A DNA stretch of 64,000 nucleotides from Bacteroidales bacterium UBA2287 (GCA_002345675.1 DDWL01000031.1:1-64000), one strand, 5' to 3'. Shown: positions 8,056-17,570, counted from the first letter of the stretch. Made by a program: numbers and translations. Notes: generated by a model from the letters alone, not told the origin.

Positions 8056-10377
8056 TTATCCCTTTAAAACGCGCAGCTTGGCATACTTAAGTAGGAGCGT
8101 TTTTTGCCCAACCGATCTAAATTCGATTTCTGCCTTAGTGTCTTGTCCGCTACCTTCGAGGCTAATAATTGTGCCATCGCCAAAGCGATCGTGAGTAACC
8201 TTAGCACCAACGTAAAGGTCGCCAATTACAATTGGATTTATATTTTCAGTCACCTTTTCGGAGCTTTCAGTTTTAACGTAGGGACTTACAAACCCGCCAT
8301 TCTTTTTCTGTTCGGGTGGGTTAAGTGGCCTTAGGTTTGGCTTTCGAAAGTTAAGCGCACGCGTTTTTGTAGGAGCGGCAAATATTTCATCGTCGTCGCT
8401 GCTCTCAGCGCCAATGGGTTGTTCAATGTAAATTGGGTTAATTTCACCAATAAAACGACTTGGAATGCAGTTGCTTATATTTCCCCATTTAAAGCGCATT
8501 TGGGCGTACGAAATGGTAGCCTTTACCGCTGCACGGGTTAAGCCAACGTAAAAGAGCCTGCGTTCCTCCTCAATTTGTTCGGGAGTGCCAAACGACATTT
8601 TCGAGGGGAAAAGTTCTTCCTCTAATCCCGTTAAAAATACGTAGTTAAACTCAAGCCCTTTTGCCGAGTGAATGGTCATTAACGAAACTTTATTTTTATC
8701 CTCAGGTTTGTCGTTGTCGGCATCGGTAAGTAGCGACACATTTTCGAGGTAGTCGGCTAGGGTTGGGGTTTCGGTTACACCTTCCTCCTTTTGGCTGTCG
8801 ACAAATTCGCGGATACCGTTGAGGAGCTCCTCAATATTTTGCAAACGGCTTATGCCCTCGTTGGTGCTGTCGGTTTTAAATTCCTTTAAAATTCCTGTTG
8901 CAGCAATAATGCTGCTGGCCGTTTCGAAGGCATCGGCCGAAAATGCTTGGGTTGCAAAGCCGTTTACCAGATGCATAAAGTCGAAAACCTTTTTTGCTAT
9001 TCCTGGTTTAATTCCAATGGCTTCGGCCGAAGTACTTTCGAGTGTTGCCCAAATGCTTTTGCCATGCTGATTTGCCGAATGCTCAATACGCTCAAGCGTA
9101 GTGTCGCCAATTCCGCGAGCAGGAAAATTTATTACACGCTTAAATGCCTCGTCGTCGTTGGGGTTTACCGACAAGCGGAAGTATGCAAGTACATCTTTTA
9201 TTTCCTTTCGTCCGTAAAACGACAAGCTGCCGTAAAGGCGGTAAGGAATATTGCGCTTTCGAAGGGTTTCCTCGAAAATACGCGATTGCGCATTTGTACG
9301 GTAGAGAATGGCAATATCCTTATACTGTGCATGTTCGCGATGAATTATGTCGGTTACTGCGGCGGTTACCAAAAAGCCCTCCTCTTGGTCGGTGTATGCC
9401 TTAATTACAGTAACTTTTTCGCCCTCGTCCTTTGCCGAAAACGACACCTTTTGAATTTGCTTGGTATTACGAGCAATAATGCTGTTGGCAGCATTTACAA
9501 TGGTTTGGGTTGAGCGGTAGTTCTGCTCAAGTTTAAACAGTTTATAGTCGGGGTAGTCGTTTCGAAAGTTTAAAATGTTTTCAATTTTTGCACCACGAAA
9601 CGAGTAAATACTTTGAGCATCGTCGCCCACTACGCAAACGTTATGGTGCTGAGCTGCAAGTTTTTTAACAATTAGGTACTGGCTGTAGTTGGTATCCTGG
9701 TACTCGTCGACTAAAATGTACTTAAAGCGCCCTTGATACTTGGCCAGCACCTCGGGAAAATCGCGAAAAAGAATATTGGTGTTCATTAGCAAATCGTCGA
9801 AATCCATTGCTGCTGCTTTGTGGCAGCGCTGTGCGTACTGAGCGTAAATGTTATATATCTCGGGTTTCTTGGTTTGCCTGTCGTAGGTTACAAGGCTCGA
9901 ATTTGTAGAGTATGCCTGAGGAGTTATAAGGTTGTTTTTTGCCGATGATATGCGGCCATAAACTTCTGAAACCTTGTAAACTTGAGCGTCGAGTTTTAAA
10001 TCCTTAATAATTTTGCCAATAAGGCTTTTGGTGTCGGTAGTGTCGTAAATGGTAAAGGTTTTTGAGTAGCCCAGTTTTTCGGCTTCGACCCTAAGAATTT
10101 TAAGAAACATGGAGTGAAAAGTACCCATCCACAATTCGCGGGCAGTTTTTTCGCCAACAACGCTGGCAATCCTGTCCTTCATTTCGCGGGCTGCCTTATT
10201 GGTAAAGGTTAGGGCCAGAATGCTCCATGGAGGAACGCCTTGCTTTAAAAGATGAGCAATTCGGTAAGTAAGAACACGGGTTTTTCCCGATCCTGCACCC
10301 GCAATAATTAGCGATGCTCCCTGGCTCGACACAACTGCTTCGCGCTGAACGTCGCTTAATCCATTAAGGTATTCCAC
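8056..10377 (-). CDS. UvrD/PcrA-family ATP-dependent DNA helicase
   Basis: This 773-residue SF1A 3'-5' helicase acts in nucleotide excision and mismatch repair or in displacing RecA and stalled polymerases. Walker A is AGAGSGKT (26-33), motif II is VDEYQDTN, motif III is VGDDAQSIYSFRGA, motif IV is LEQNYRST and motif VI is VGLTRAAV. The C-terminal part after about 660 is a variable linker plus a Tudor-like segment (VGAKVTHDRFGDGTI) that resembles the RNA polymerase-binding tail of PcrA/UvrD. The start is GTG at 10377, 26 nt inside a perfect -7 element, and the first residues align with the family. It is transcribed alone. Confidence 0.96.
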   Translation of the reverse strand: MEYLNGLSDVQREAVVSSQGASLIIAGAGSGKTRVLTYRIAHLLKQGVPPWSILALTFTNKAAREMKDRIASVVGEKTARELWMGTFHSMFLKILRVEAEKLGYSKTFTIYDTTDTKSLIGKIIKDLKLDAQVYKVSEVYGRISSAKNNLITPQAYSTNSSLVTYDRQTKKPEIYNIYAQYAQRCHKAAAMDFDDLLMNTNILFRDFPEVLAKYQGRFKYILVDEYQDTNYSQYLIVKKLAAQHHNVCVVGDDAQSIYSFRGAKIENILNFRNDYPDYKLFKLEQNYRSTQTIVNAANSIIARNTKQIQKVSFSAKDEGEKVTVIKAYTDQEEGFLVTAAVTDIIHREHAQYKDIAILYRTNAQSRIFEETLRKRNIPYRLYGSLSFYGRKEIKDVLAYFRLSVNPNDDEAFKRVINFPARGIGDTTLERIEHSANQHGKSIWATLESTSAEAIGIKPGIAKKVFDFMHLVNGFATQAFSADAFETASSIIAATGILKEFKTDSTNEGISRLQNIEELLNGIREFVDSQKEEGVTETPTLADYLENVSLLTDADNDKPEDKNKVSLMTIHSAKGLEFNYVFLTGLEEELFPSKMSFGTPEQIEEERRLFYVGLTRAAVKATISYAQMRFKWGNISNCIPSRFIGEINPIYIEQPIGAESSDDDEIFAAPTKTRALNFRKPNLRPLNPPEQKKNGGFVSPYVKTESSEKVTENINPIVIGDLYVGAKVTHDRFGDGTIISLEGSGQDTKAEIEFRSVGQKTLLLKYAKLRVLKG

Positions 10378-10402
10378 AAAAAACTATTATTTGTTAAGTT
10401 CA

Positions 10403-10430
10403 CAAATTTACTTGTATATGCATTACCAAA
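10403..10430 (-). promoter_or_regulatory. Putative promoter of the UvrD-like helicase gene
   Basis: On the minus strand the -7 box TAAATTTG (10410 to 10403) is exact and a -33 TTTG lies at 10430 to 10427, 16 nt away. Transcription would begin near 10396, leaving an unusually short leader of about 18 nt before the GTG. Confidence 0.5.
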
Positions 10431-10500
10431 AAAGGGGAATACAATAGTTTTTGGTTTATGTTGATAAGTTTAGTGGGAGGGCAGTTATCGGTTGTCGGTT

Positions 10501-11362
10501 CTCAGTTATTAAACGCAAAGACGCTACGGCGCAAAAGAAACCACAGAGACGCTGAGTGACAGAGTTACACGGAGAAAAATTTAAAATTCGTGAAAATCCG
10601 TTAAATCTGTGTCATCAGTGTTCTATTAAACGCGAAAACGCAAAAGAAACCACGGAGACATAGAGAGCACGGAGTTACACGGAGATTTTTTTAAATTTGT
10701 GTTAATCTGTGTAATCTGTGGACTTTTTCCTCGCAAAGAGACAACACGGAGACACGGACCCCGATAGTTATCGGGGCACTGAGGTACACAGAGAAAGATT
10801 AAACGCGAAGGCGCAACGACGCAAAACCAGCACAGAGAAGCTGAGTGACAGAGGAACACGGAGTAAAGTTTAAAAATTAAAGAATTCTATTGTGCCCCGA
10901 TAACTATCGGGGTATGTGCCTATGTGGTAAAGAAAATCCGTTAAATCTGCGTCATCCGCGTTCTAAATATAATCTGTGGTTATCCGTTAAATCTGTGTCG
11001 TCAGTGTTCTATTAAATGCTACGACGTTACGACGCAAAACCAGCACAGAGACGCTGAGTGACAGAGGAACGCGGAGTAAAGTTTAAAAATCCGTGAAAAT
11101 CTTTTCAATCTGCGTTATCCGCGTTCTAAATAAAATCTGTGTTTATCCGTTAAATCTGTGTCGTCAGTGTTCTATTAAACGCTACGACCCAAAACCAGCA
11201 CAGAGACGCTGAGTGACAGAGGAACACGGAGTAAAATTTAAAGATCCGTGAAAATCCGTTCAATCTGCGTCATCCGCGTTCTAAATAAATCTGTGGTTAT
11301 CTGTTAAATCTGTGTCATCTGTGTTCTATTATCCGTCATCTGTGTTCTATTGAGTTTTAGTT
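10501..11362. repeat. Degenerate tandem repeat block, gene-free
   Basis: About 0.86 kb consists of imperfect copies of a unit built from two blocks. One resembles ACAGAGACGCTGAGTGACAG followed by ACACGGAG; the other resembles ATCCGTGAAAATCCGT with CTGTGTCATC and GTTCTATTA. The first block starts near 10541, 10651, 10741, 10831, 11044 and 11199, and the last two copies are 155 bp apart. Two copies contain an extra 18-nt hairpin (CCCCGATA, 2-nt loop, TATCGGGG; near 10760 and 10898). Short open frames inside are by-products of the repeats. The whole gap 10378-11417 holds no gene I can support. Related degenerate pieces occur at 27530-27640 and 32560-32690. Confidence 0.8.
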
Positions 11363-11417
11363 CTGCATGCAATATTTCCCTCTTTTTTTCGTAATATTGT
11401 GGCTCACAAAATGAAAA

Positions 11418-12860
11418 ATGGGAAGGACTTTACTAAACATTAAGCAGCTGCTTATAATTGTACTTTGTGCAATTTGTTTTAATAGTGCTTTTGGACAAAT
11501 TTCTGCTCCCGGCAGGGATTGGCAAGGGGTAACTCAATATAGCATAGGAACTACACAGCATCCAATATTTGTATTCTTTTCAACTCCCGATAACCCAAAA
11601 CTGGGCAGTTTAAGTGCCACTTTTTCCGATGGATCAAATTCGACATTTAAGTGGTATAAATACAATCCAAATGTTCCCGTTTCCAATAGATTTCAACTTT
11701 TTGGTACCTCCGATTTGGATGTTCCTGCTTCAAACCGAACTTCGCTTAATGCTGGAGGTTATAAGGTTGAAGTTGTAAGAACTTCGGACGACAGTACCGA
11801 AATTTATTATGCTTGGCTCTTTGTCGATGCGGTTGTGTTTTCAACCGTTTTTGTCGAAAATACATGTGACTTTATGTTTCTCGAGGCGAGGACAGTTCCA
11901 GATAGATTCACTGTGTTTTACGAATTTTTTTCCTATTACGACCTTTCAACAGCGGGTCAATCAATAATTAATAAATTAGGAACGAACTACTTTAAAACCA
12001 TAACATGGCAGGCAAGCAGTTCGCAAATTCAGCTACCTACAACATCAAGTTTATCAATTGCAATCGAAGAACCTGCCCCACTTTATAATTCAACGTATAC
12101 AATTAAGCTTGTTAACCCATTTGGGCGAGAGTTAACCATTACATCGCCCGAAATAGTTGCCAAGGCAACCAAAGCCGATTACGACCTTTTTATAAACGAG
12201 GGCGATGATATTGCCCCCGATTGGCAAGATGGTGGCGATGAGCCTAAGGGTGAAGCACTGCTCGAAATTAAACTCGAAAGCAAGTCGCTTAATGCCGATT
12301 CGATTTTTTGGAATATTATTAACGATAAGCGTTTTTACCTTCGCGGAGCCGACAGCATTATATGGAGATATAAGGAGCTCATGGTAACCCAAACTGTCGA
12401 AGTATTTCCTCCAAAAACACTTATGGTGCCAGGGAAGTATATGTTTGAGCATATTTCGATAAATGTGGCATCGGGTTGCCGCGATACAATGTACAAAACC
12501 GTTACAGTTGACACTTCGTTTATAAAAGCCGATGCTATTCCCAACGTTTTTACGCCTAACGGAGATGGCCAAAACGACTTTTTCATATTAAAAGATGCCA
12601 AAATAACAGATGCCAACGCAACCCTATTGTCGATTAAAAGTTTCTCCATTTCAATTTATAGCCGTTGGGGTAAGCGAGTTTACACCTATACCGGTGACCC
12701 AAGAGATTGGGATGGTTGGAATGGAAAGGTTGATGGCAAGTATGGCGATGCGCCTTCTGGTGTGTATTATTACGTAATTGAAGCAGTAGGCTGGGATGGA
12801 CGGCGTTTTAAAGGGGGTATTTACAAAGGTTTTTTACACTTGTTTAGGGGCGAAAACTAA
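11418..12860 (+). CDS. Type IX-secreted protein with gliding-motility C-terminal domain
   Basis: This 480-residue protein has a Sec signal peptide (about residues 1-26, ending SAFGQ) and an unassigned beta-rich middle. The last 95 residues form a CHU_C / type B T9SS sorting domain: VFTPNGDGQNDFF, then IYSRWGKRVY, DWDGWNGK, and GVYYYVIEA. The type IX system would carry it across the outer membrane and anchor or release it. The middle shows PKD- or Ig-like strands but no catalytic motif, so it is probably an adhesin or structural surface protein. It is convergent with the SPOR protein gene, only 12 nt apart at the stops. A near-match -7 box (TAATATTG) lies about 25 nt upstream. The T9SS machinery is outside the window. 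Confidence 0.88.
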   Translation: MGRTLLNIKQLLIIVLCAICFNSAFGQISAPGRDWQGVTQYSIGTTQHPIFVFFSTPDNPKLGSLSATFSDGSNSTFKWYKYNPNVPVSNRFQLFGTSDLDVPASNRTSLNAGGYKVEVVRTSDDSTEIYYAWLFVDAVVFSTVFVENTCDFMFLEARTVPDRFTVFYEFFSYYDLSTAGQSIINKLGTNYFKTITWQASSSQIQLPTTSSLSIAIEEPAPLYNSTYTIKLVNPFGRELTITSPEIVAKATKADYDLFINEGDDIAPDWQDGGDEPKGEALLEIKLESKSLNADSIFWNIINDKRFYLRGADSIIWRYKELMVTQTVEVFPPKTLMVPGKYMFEHISINVASGCRDTMYKTVTVDTSFIKADAIPNVFTPNGDGQNDFFILKDAKITDANATLLSIKSFSISIYSRWGKRVYTYTGDPRDWDGWNGKVDGKYGDAPSGVYYYVIEAVGWDGRRFKGGIYKGFLHLFRGEN

Positions 12861-12872
12861 GCCGCAGTCTCA

Positions 12873-15119
12873 TTAAATGCTCCGTATAAAAATATCCTTA
12901 TAGCCTAATTCAAGAATTTTTGCCATTCCCGCTTTTGTCTCCTCAATTGTACTATACATTCCAACGCAGTACCTGTAAAGTCCATCGCTACCCTTAAACA
13001 TAATTACGTTTTGCAGGTTGCCAAAGGATTTAGTAGGAACAGGTTTATTAAGCGCCATTATTTGTATGGTGAAGTTGCCCTCCTTTGGAAAAGTTCTCAC
13101 AAAAGCTCCTGTATAACCACTACTTACAATTTCTTGTTGAATAACTTTTGCCTCTTCAATTGTTTCTACTTGACCAACCAAATAACGGTAATAGCCATCG
13201 GCACCAGGAATAATTGACAAATTAGCAATATCGGGAGTTTTTTCGGGTGAAAGCGGCGTTCGCAAAGCCATTATTTGTACGGTGTAGTTTTTTTGACCTG
13301 TACGAGTAGCCGTTGATTTAACCGAATGTACTACCGGAGTTGAAATTGAAACAGGCTTAGGTGTTGCTGGTTTTGCAATTTTTTCAGTTTTTGGGGGCTC
13401 AACGGCTCGCTTTGGCTCCTCTTTAACTTTTATAATTGCTGGTTCAGCAACTTTAACATCTTCTTTAGGCTTTGTAGCTATTGGTTCTGCAATCTTTTCT
13501 TCTGTTTTTATTACTGTTATAGGAGTAGGCTCTACGACTGGTTTTACTGGCTCGGGTTTTACTTCGGCAACTAATAGCGGTTTTTCAATTATAGGTTCAA
13601 GGGCAATGGAAACGGGAAACGACTGATTGCTGAAATCATCAGGAATTTCGATACTTGTTGAGAAACTTTGAAAGCCAGAGCCTTCGGCTAAAATCTGATA
13701 ACTCCCAGGAATAACTACATGCGTAAATGTTGGGTTCGAAAGGGGTGTAGTTATGTTTTTTTGAGGCTTATTTGCACTAAGGTCGATGATTGAAATTGAA
13801 ATGTCCGACCCATTATTGTTTACGTTGCCTCCTTTAACCGAAAGGTTGCCAAGTAGGTTAATCGAAGGCAGCATTTTAATTTGGTAAATGTCATTTGAGC
13901 CCAAACTGTTAGCGTCGTGCATGGCAAGGTAACCTGTGTTTGGAGTTTTTCCTGGAAAGAAAAACAGGTTATCGGCTGTAGTATTTATTGGGTAGCCAAT
14001 TTGAATTGGCTTTGAATTACTATTTAGGTCGACGTAAAAAATATCGTAACCGCCCATGCTACCATGCCCTTCGGAGCTGAAATAGAGAAACCTTCCATCT
14101 GCTGTGATAAAGGGTGTTTCTTCGTTAAACTTTGTGTTTACATTTGGTCCTAAATTTTCGGGTTTGCTCCATTTTCCCTTGGCGTCAATGGTCGATTTGT
14201 ATATGTCTAATCCACCTAGCCCACCAGGGCTGTTGCTGGTAAAGTAAAGCGTTTTACCATCGGTCGAAATTGAAGCATGCGACTCTTTATACTTAGTGTT
14301 TACAGGTTTTGGCAACTTTTCGGCGCTTCCCCACTTTTTACCTGTAAATTTTGAAACGTATATTTCGTTGTTCTCATCAAAATCATCGATTAGGTAAAGT
14401 TGAGTTCCATCGCTCGACAGGCTACTTGTTTTAACATTGGCACCAAGTTGCTTCGATATGTTTACGGGCTTTACCCACTCCCCATTTTCTTTTTTCGACA
14501 CAAATACTTCGTACCCCCTTTTCCCTAGCGAAGTGTACGCAAGAGTGTTTTCGTCGCCCGACAAAACTGCATTGAAGTTTGAACTTATATTATTAACAAT
14601 GCTTCCCAAATTTGATGCTTTAAAACCAATCGGATTTCGCATTATTGTTTCGGCTATACCACACGAAGCAATTCGCAAATCGACAATATCATTAAACTCA
14701 TCGTTTGGTTTAAGCAAATCCTTGTAGGCTTTAAAATTGCTCTTTGCCTTACCAAGTTCACCAGCAATTTGATAGGCTCGACCTAGGTGGTAAATTGCTT
14801 CAATGGGAGCCTTTATTTCTTTAATTGAACGTGGGTCGAAGTCGGGGGATGCTTCTTTTGCCGCTTTTTCTAAAAACTCAAGGGCTAAATGTTTATTGTC
14901 GTCGGTAAAAAGGTAGCAAATACCAACTTTATAGCTTAAACTCCCGCTATTGGGTACTAGTTTTAAAGCTTCTTTAAATTTATCAGCAGCTTTTTCGAAC
15001 TGTTTTTCGCCCATCAGCTGTTCTGCTTCAATTTCTTTAGAGTAAACCAAATTCCAATTCTGAGCAGAATTGAGAAGTGGAAGAAACAGAAATAAAAGAA
15101 AGTATGCCGATCTAAACAT
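12873..15119 (-). CDS. TPR / PD40 beta-propeller / twin SPOR domain envelope protein
   Basis: This 748-residue protein has a signal peptide (about 1-19, LPLLNSAQ). TPR-like helices follow at about 30-160 (EKQFEKAADKFKEALKLVP). A WD40-like PD40 propeller lies at about 185-400, with repeated blades such as STDGKTLYFTSNSPGG and TADGRFLYFSSEGHG. Then come a carboxypeptidase-regulatory-like beta domain (about 425-515), a Pro/Lys/Glu/Val-rich linker (about 520-610) and two SPOR domains (YTVQIMAL at about 618 and FTIQIMAL at about 690). TPR-PD40 proteins of Bacteroidota usually end in an OmpA domain. Here SPOR domains, which bind denuded peptidoglycan glycans, take that place. It is likely periplasmic and attached to septal or denuded cell wall. 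Similarity to PorE/SprF-partner proteins of T9SS is possible but not shown. Confidence 0.85.
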   Translation of the reverse strand: MFRSAYFLLFLFLPLLNSAQNWNLVYSKEIEAEQLMGEKQFEKAADKFKEALKLVPNSGSLSYKVGICYLFTDDNKHLALEFLEKAAKEASPDFDPRSIKEIKAPIEAIYHLGRAYQIAGELGKAKSNFKAYKDLLKPNDEFNDIVDLRIASCGIAETIMRNPIGFKASNLGSIVNNISSNFNAVLSGDENTLAYTSLGKRGYEVFVSKKENGEWVKPVNISKQLGANVKTSSLSSDGTQLYLIDDFDENNEIYVSKFTGKKWGSAEKLPKPVNTKYKESHASISTDGKTLYFTSNSPGGLGGLDIYKSTIDAKGKWSKPENLGPNVNTKFNEETPFITADGRFLYFSSEGHGSMGGYDIFYVDLNSNSKPIQIGYPINTTADNLFFFPGKTPNTGYLAMHDANSLGSNDIYQIKMLPSINLLGNLSVKGGNVNNNGSDISISIIDLSANKPQKNITTPLSNPTFTHVVIPGSYQILAEGSGFQSFSTSIEIPDDFSNQSFPVSIALEPIIEKPLLVAEVKPEPVKPVVEPTPITVIKTEEKIAEPIATKPKEDVKVAEPAIIKVKEEPKRAVEPPKTEKIAKPATPKPVSISTPVVHSVKSTATRTGQKNYTVQIMALRTPLSPEKTPDIANLSIIPGADGYYRYLVGQVETIEEAKVIQQEIVSSGYTGAFVRTFPKEGNFTIQIMALNKPVPTKSFGNLQNVIMFKGSDGLYRYCVGMYSTIEETKAGMAKILELGYKDIFIRSI

Positions 15120-15268
15120 TTCAAATGGTAGTTTAAAACACTTTATCTAAGTATAAAAATACGATTTATATTGAATTATGTTTTGTAATTGGCTAATAAC
15201 TTGATAAATGATGACTTTTTTAAAGTGAACTAACAGTAAATGCAATGTTAAAATACTTTTATAAATAA

Positions 15269-15294
15269 AAAAGCCGGCTGTTAAACCGGCTTTT
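15269..15294 (-). terminator. Rho-independent terminator of the pseudouridine synthase gene
   Basis: A 9-bp stem (15269-15277 with 15286-15294) with an 8-nt loop lies 7 nt past the stop of the RluB-like gene. Its stem ends in A/T runs, and it may also work on the other strand. Confidence 0.7.
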
Positions 15295-15301
15295 AATATG
15301 T

Positions 15302-17167
15302 TTACTCAAATCTATTTAGTGTAAGCATTTGTATCTCTTTCTCGTCGAGGAAGCGCCATTTGCCACGGGGCAAATTCTTCTTCGTTAGTCCAGCATAGTA
15401 AACCCTGTCGAGTTTATTAACCTTGTAGCCTAAGCTTTCGAACATACGGCGAACTACACGGTTTTGACCCGAGTGAATCTCGATTCCAATTTCCGATTTA
15501 TCGGACTCGTCTATATATGCAATAGAATCGGCAGCTGCCTTTTCGCCATCATCCAGAACAACTCCTTCGGTTAGGGCTTGCATGTCGGCTTGGCTTAAGT
15601 TTTTATCGAGCCCTACTTCGTAAATCTTTTTCTTTTCGAAGCTTGGGTGTGTTAGCCTTGTAGTTAACTCGCCATCGTTGGTAAGAAGTAGAAGTCCCGT
15701 GCTGTTACGGTCAAGTCGTCCAACTGGGTAAACGCGTTCTTTGCAAGCACCTTCAATTAGGTCCATTACGGTAAACTTGGCATTTGGATCTTCAACTGTT
15801 GTAACGTAATCCTTAGGCTTATTAAGAATAATGTAAACTTTGCGTTCGGGATCGAGCTTGTTGTCCTTAAAACGAATTTCGTCGGTTAGTTTTACCTTGG
15901 TTCCTAAAGTGTTAACCACTTCGCCGTTAACGGTTATTTGTCCTTTGGCAATGTACTCGTCGGCTTCGCGACGGCTACATAAACCCGAATTTGCAACGTA
16001 TTTATTTAAGCGAACAAGTCCGTCCTTATCGGTTTTAAGGTCGGCATCAATCATTGGGGCGCGGCCTAATGAGCCCTTTGCCTTACGAAATCCAACATCG
16101 CGATGCTTCCCTCCTTGTTCGGTTTCATCAAATTCTTTTCTTGGGGTACGAGTTTTGAATTCGTCGCCTTTGCTTTTGTATGGCTTGTCTTTCGACCATT
16201 CGCGGGGCTTATCCGAATCCCTGCGTGGTCTTGAGTCGGAACCTTCGTCACGGCGTCCTTTGTAGTCCGATCCGGGTTTGTCCTTCGACCATTCACGAGG
16301 CTTGTCCGAATCCCTACGTGGTCTCGAGTCGGAACCTTCGTCACGGCGTCCTTTGTAGTCCGATCCGGGTTTGTCCTTCGACCATTCGCGGGGCTTATCC
16401 GAATCCCTGCGAGGTCTCGAGTCGGAACCTTCGTCACGGCGTCCTTTGTAGTCCGATCCAGGTTTGTCCTTCGACCATTCGCGGGGCTTGTCCGAGTCCC
16501 TGCGTGGTCTCGAGTCGGAACCTTCGTCGCGTTTACGGAACGATGGTCTGTCTGAGTCGCTCGAACGTCGTTCGGGTCTATCGTCTCTGCTTGGTCTGTC
16601 CGATGAGCGTCTGCGTGAGTCGTCCGATTTGTCACGACTTCCAAAGTCCTCTTTGCGATCGAAGCTGCTGCGCTCAGGTTTTTCCGAGCCTCCCTCTTTT
16701 TTAAACCACGATTTACGTGGACCGGTGCTTTCGGGAGATTCCTTTTCTAAAGGAGTATTTTTCGATTCGGTATAATTAAAGTCTTCGCTTGTAAATGCGT
16801 TTTCCGAGTAGTCGGGCGTTATAAGTTTTGCATCCTTACGAGGGGACCTTTCCCTTTCGACTGGTTTTTCAGGTTCGCGTGCAATACTGTGCTTGTCCTG
16901 TGGGTATTTCTCATCCGACATCGCATTGGGATTTGGCGGCGTATCGTCGGTATTTTTGGTTCTTCGAATGTTCTTAACCTTTTTTTCGGTAGGTTGAACT
17001 TCGCTTGCTGAAGAAGAACCCGATATTTTTTCATCGGTTTTTTCATCGGCTGACGTACTTGTTAACTTTAAAGTACGTGGACGGTAAACCTTTGCAGGTT
17101 CTGTTTCTTCGGATTTACTCCTCCTCACGGGTTTCTTTCCGAAATTGTCATTTTCTTTCTGTGTCAT
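15302..17167 (-). CDS. RluB/RsuA-family 23S rRNA pseudouridine synthase with long charged extension
   Basis: The C-terminal about 245 residues (375-621) form a normal RsuA-family enzyme: an S4 RNA-binding domain (VRLNKYVANSGLCSRREADEYI) and a catalytic domain with the Asp in VGRLDRNSTGLLLLTNDG. RluB and relatives isomerise uridine in 23S rRNA helix 89; the exact site here is inferred. The first about 375 residues are Arg/Asp/Ser/Lys-rich and disordered. They contain a 31-residue unit repeated almost four times (about 213-335). Charged N-terminal extensions occur in Bacteroidota members of this family, probably for RNA or ribosome contact. A -7-like TATATTTG lies at 17279 to 17272, about 105 nt upstream of the ATG. 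Confidence 0.92.
   Translation of the reverse strand: MTQKENDNFGKKPVRRSKSEETEPAKVYRPRTLKLTSTSADEKTDEKISGSSSASEVQPTEKKVKNIRRTKNTDDTPPNPNAMSDEKYPQDKHSIAREPEKPVERERSPRKDAKLITPDYSENAFTSEDFNYTESKNTPLEKESPESTGPRKSWFKKEGGSEKPERSSFDRKEDFGSRDKSDDSRRRSSDRPSRDDRPERRSSDSDRPSFRKRDEGSDSRPRRDSDKPREWSKDKPGSDYKGRRDEGSDSRPRRDSDKPREWSKDKPGSDYKGRRDEGSDSRPRRDSDKPREWSKDKPGSDYKGRRDEGSDSRPRRDSDKPREWSKDKPYKSKGDEFKTRTPRKEFDETEQGGKHRDVGFRKAKGSLGRAPMIDADLKTDKDGLVRLNKYVANSGLCSRREADEYIAKGQITVNGEVVNTLGTKVKLTDEIRFKDNKLDPERKVYIILNKPKDYVTTVEDPNAKFTVMDLIEGACKERVYPVGRLDRNSTGLLLLTNDGELTTRLTHPSFEKKKIYEVGLDKNLSQADMQALTEGVVLDDGEKAAADSIAYIDESDKSEIGIEIHSGQNRVVRRMFESLGYKVNKLDRVYYAGLTKKNLPRGKWRFLDEKEIQMLTLNRFE
16185..16530. repeat. 93-bp in-frame tandem repeat inside the pseudouridine synthase gene
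   Basis: The unit recurs with a period of exactly 93 bp, visible from the same marker CGGCGTCCTT at 16251, 16344 and 16437. Copies differ by a few bases. The period is a multiple of three, so each copy adds 31 residues (start RDEGSDSRPRRDSDK, end SDYKG). Open frames on both strands through this stretch are a side effect. Confidence 0.93.
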
Positions 17168-17297
17168 TGTATGGGTATTATAAAAAACTAGAGTAACGGC
17201 AATATAAAATTGCTGGTATTATGCGGTTTATTGGGAGTAATAATGTAATTGCATTGATATTAAAAGGGTTGCAAATATACACCTTTTTTTCGAGAAC

Positions 17298-17570
17298 TTA
17301 CTTCGATGAGTCTTTTTCTTCTTTTTTTTGTTGATTATCAGAATTTTCGGGTGGCATTGAGCTTTTGTGTATCGAAGTATCTGTTTCGGCAGTTTTTACA
17401 ATATTTTCGACCTTCGACATCTCATTCTTAAGGTCGTCCGATACTTTTTTAAATTCGCTCATTCCCTGACCAACAGTTTTGGCAAGCCCCGCTACACCCT
17501 TTGTGCCAAATAGCAGCAGCACAATAAGTACAATAAATATTATTTCAGAACCTCCAATAAAAGCAAGCAT
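17298..17570 (-). CDS. tatA: Sec-independent translocase protein TatA/TatE
   Basis: This 90-residue protein has the TatA plan. A short N-terminal membrane helix (about residues 7-22, EIIFIVLIVLLLFG) ends in the FGTKGVAGLAKTVGQG hinge. An amphipathic helix follows (MSEFKKVSDDLKNEM), then a charged disordered tail. TatA oligomers form the pore for folded twin-arginine substrates. TatC is not adjacent and must lie elsewhere. The ATG at 17570 is preceded by an exact -7 element. It lies between secDF and the RluB-like gene on the same strand, with a terminator separating it from secDF behind. Confidence 0.95.
   Translation of the reverse strand: MLAFIGGSEIIFIVLIVLLLFGTKGVAGLAKTVGQGMSEFKKVSDDLKNEMSKVENIVKTAETDTSIHKSSMPPENSDNQQKKEEKDSSK

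Noticed and set aside
7902..8090. 62-codon open frame between DUF4290 and the helicase gene
   Set aside because: It overlaps the 3' end of the helicase gene on the other strand and shows no protein-like features.
8947..9513. 188-codon frame antisense to the helicase gene
   Set aside because: It is a shadow of a strongly conserved gene; Cys-rich composition is an artefact of codon bias.
10626..10859. 77-codon open frame in the repeat block
   Set aside because: It consists entirely of the degenerate repeat and has no family likeness.
16066..16704. Long open frames on both strands overlapping the pseudouridine synthase repeat
   Set aside because: They follow from a 93-bp repeat that is a multiple of three; their products are low-complexity and unlike any protein.
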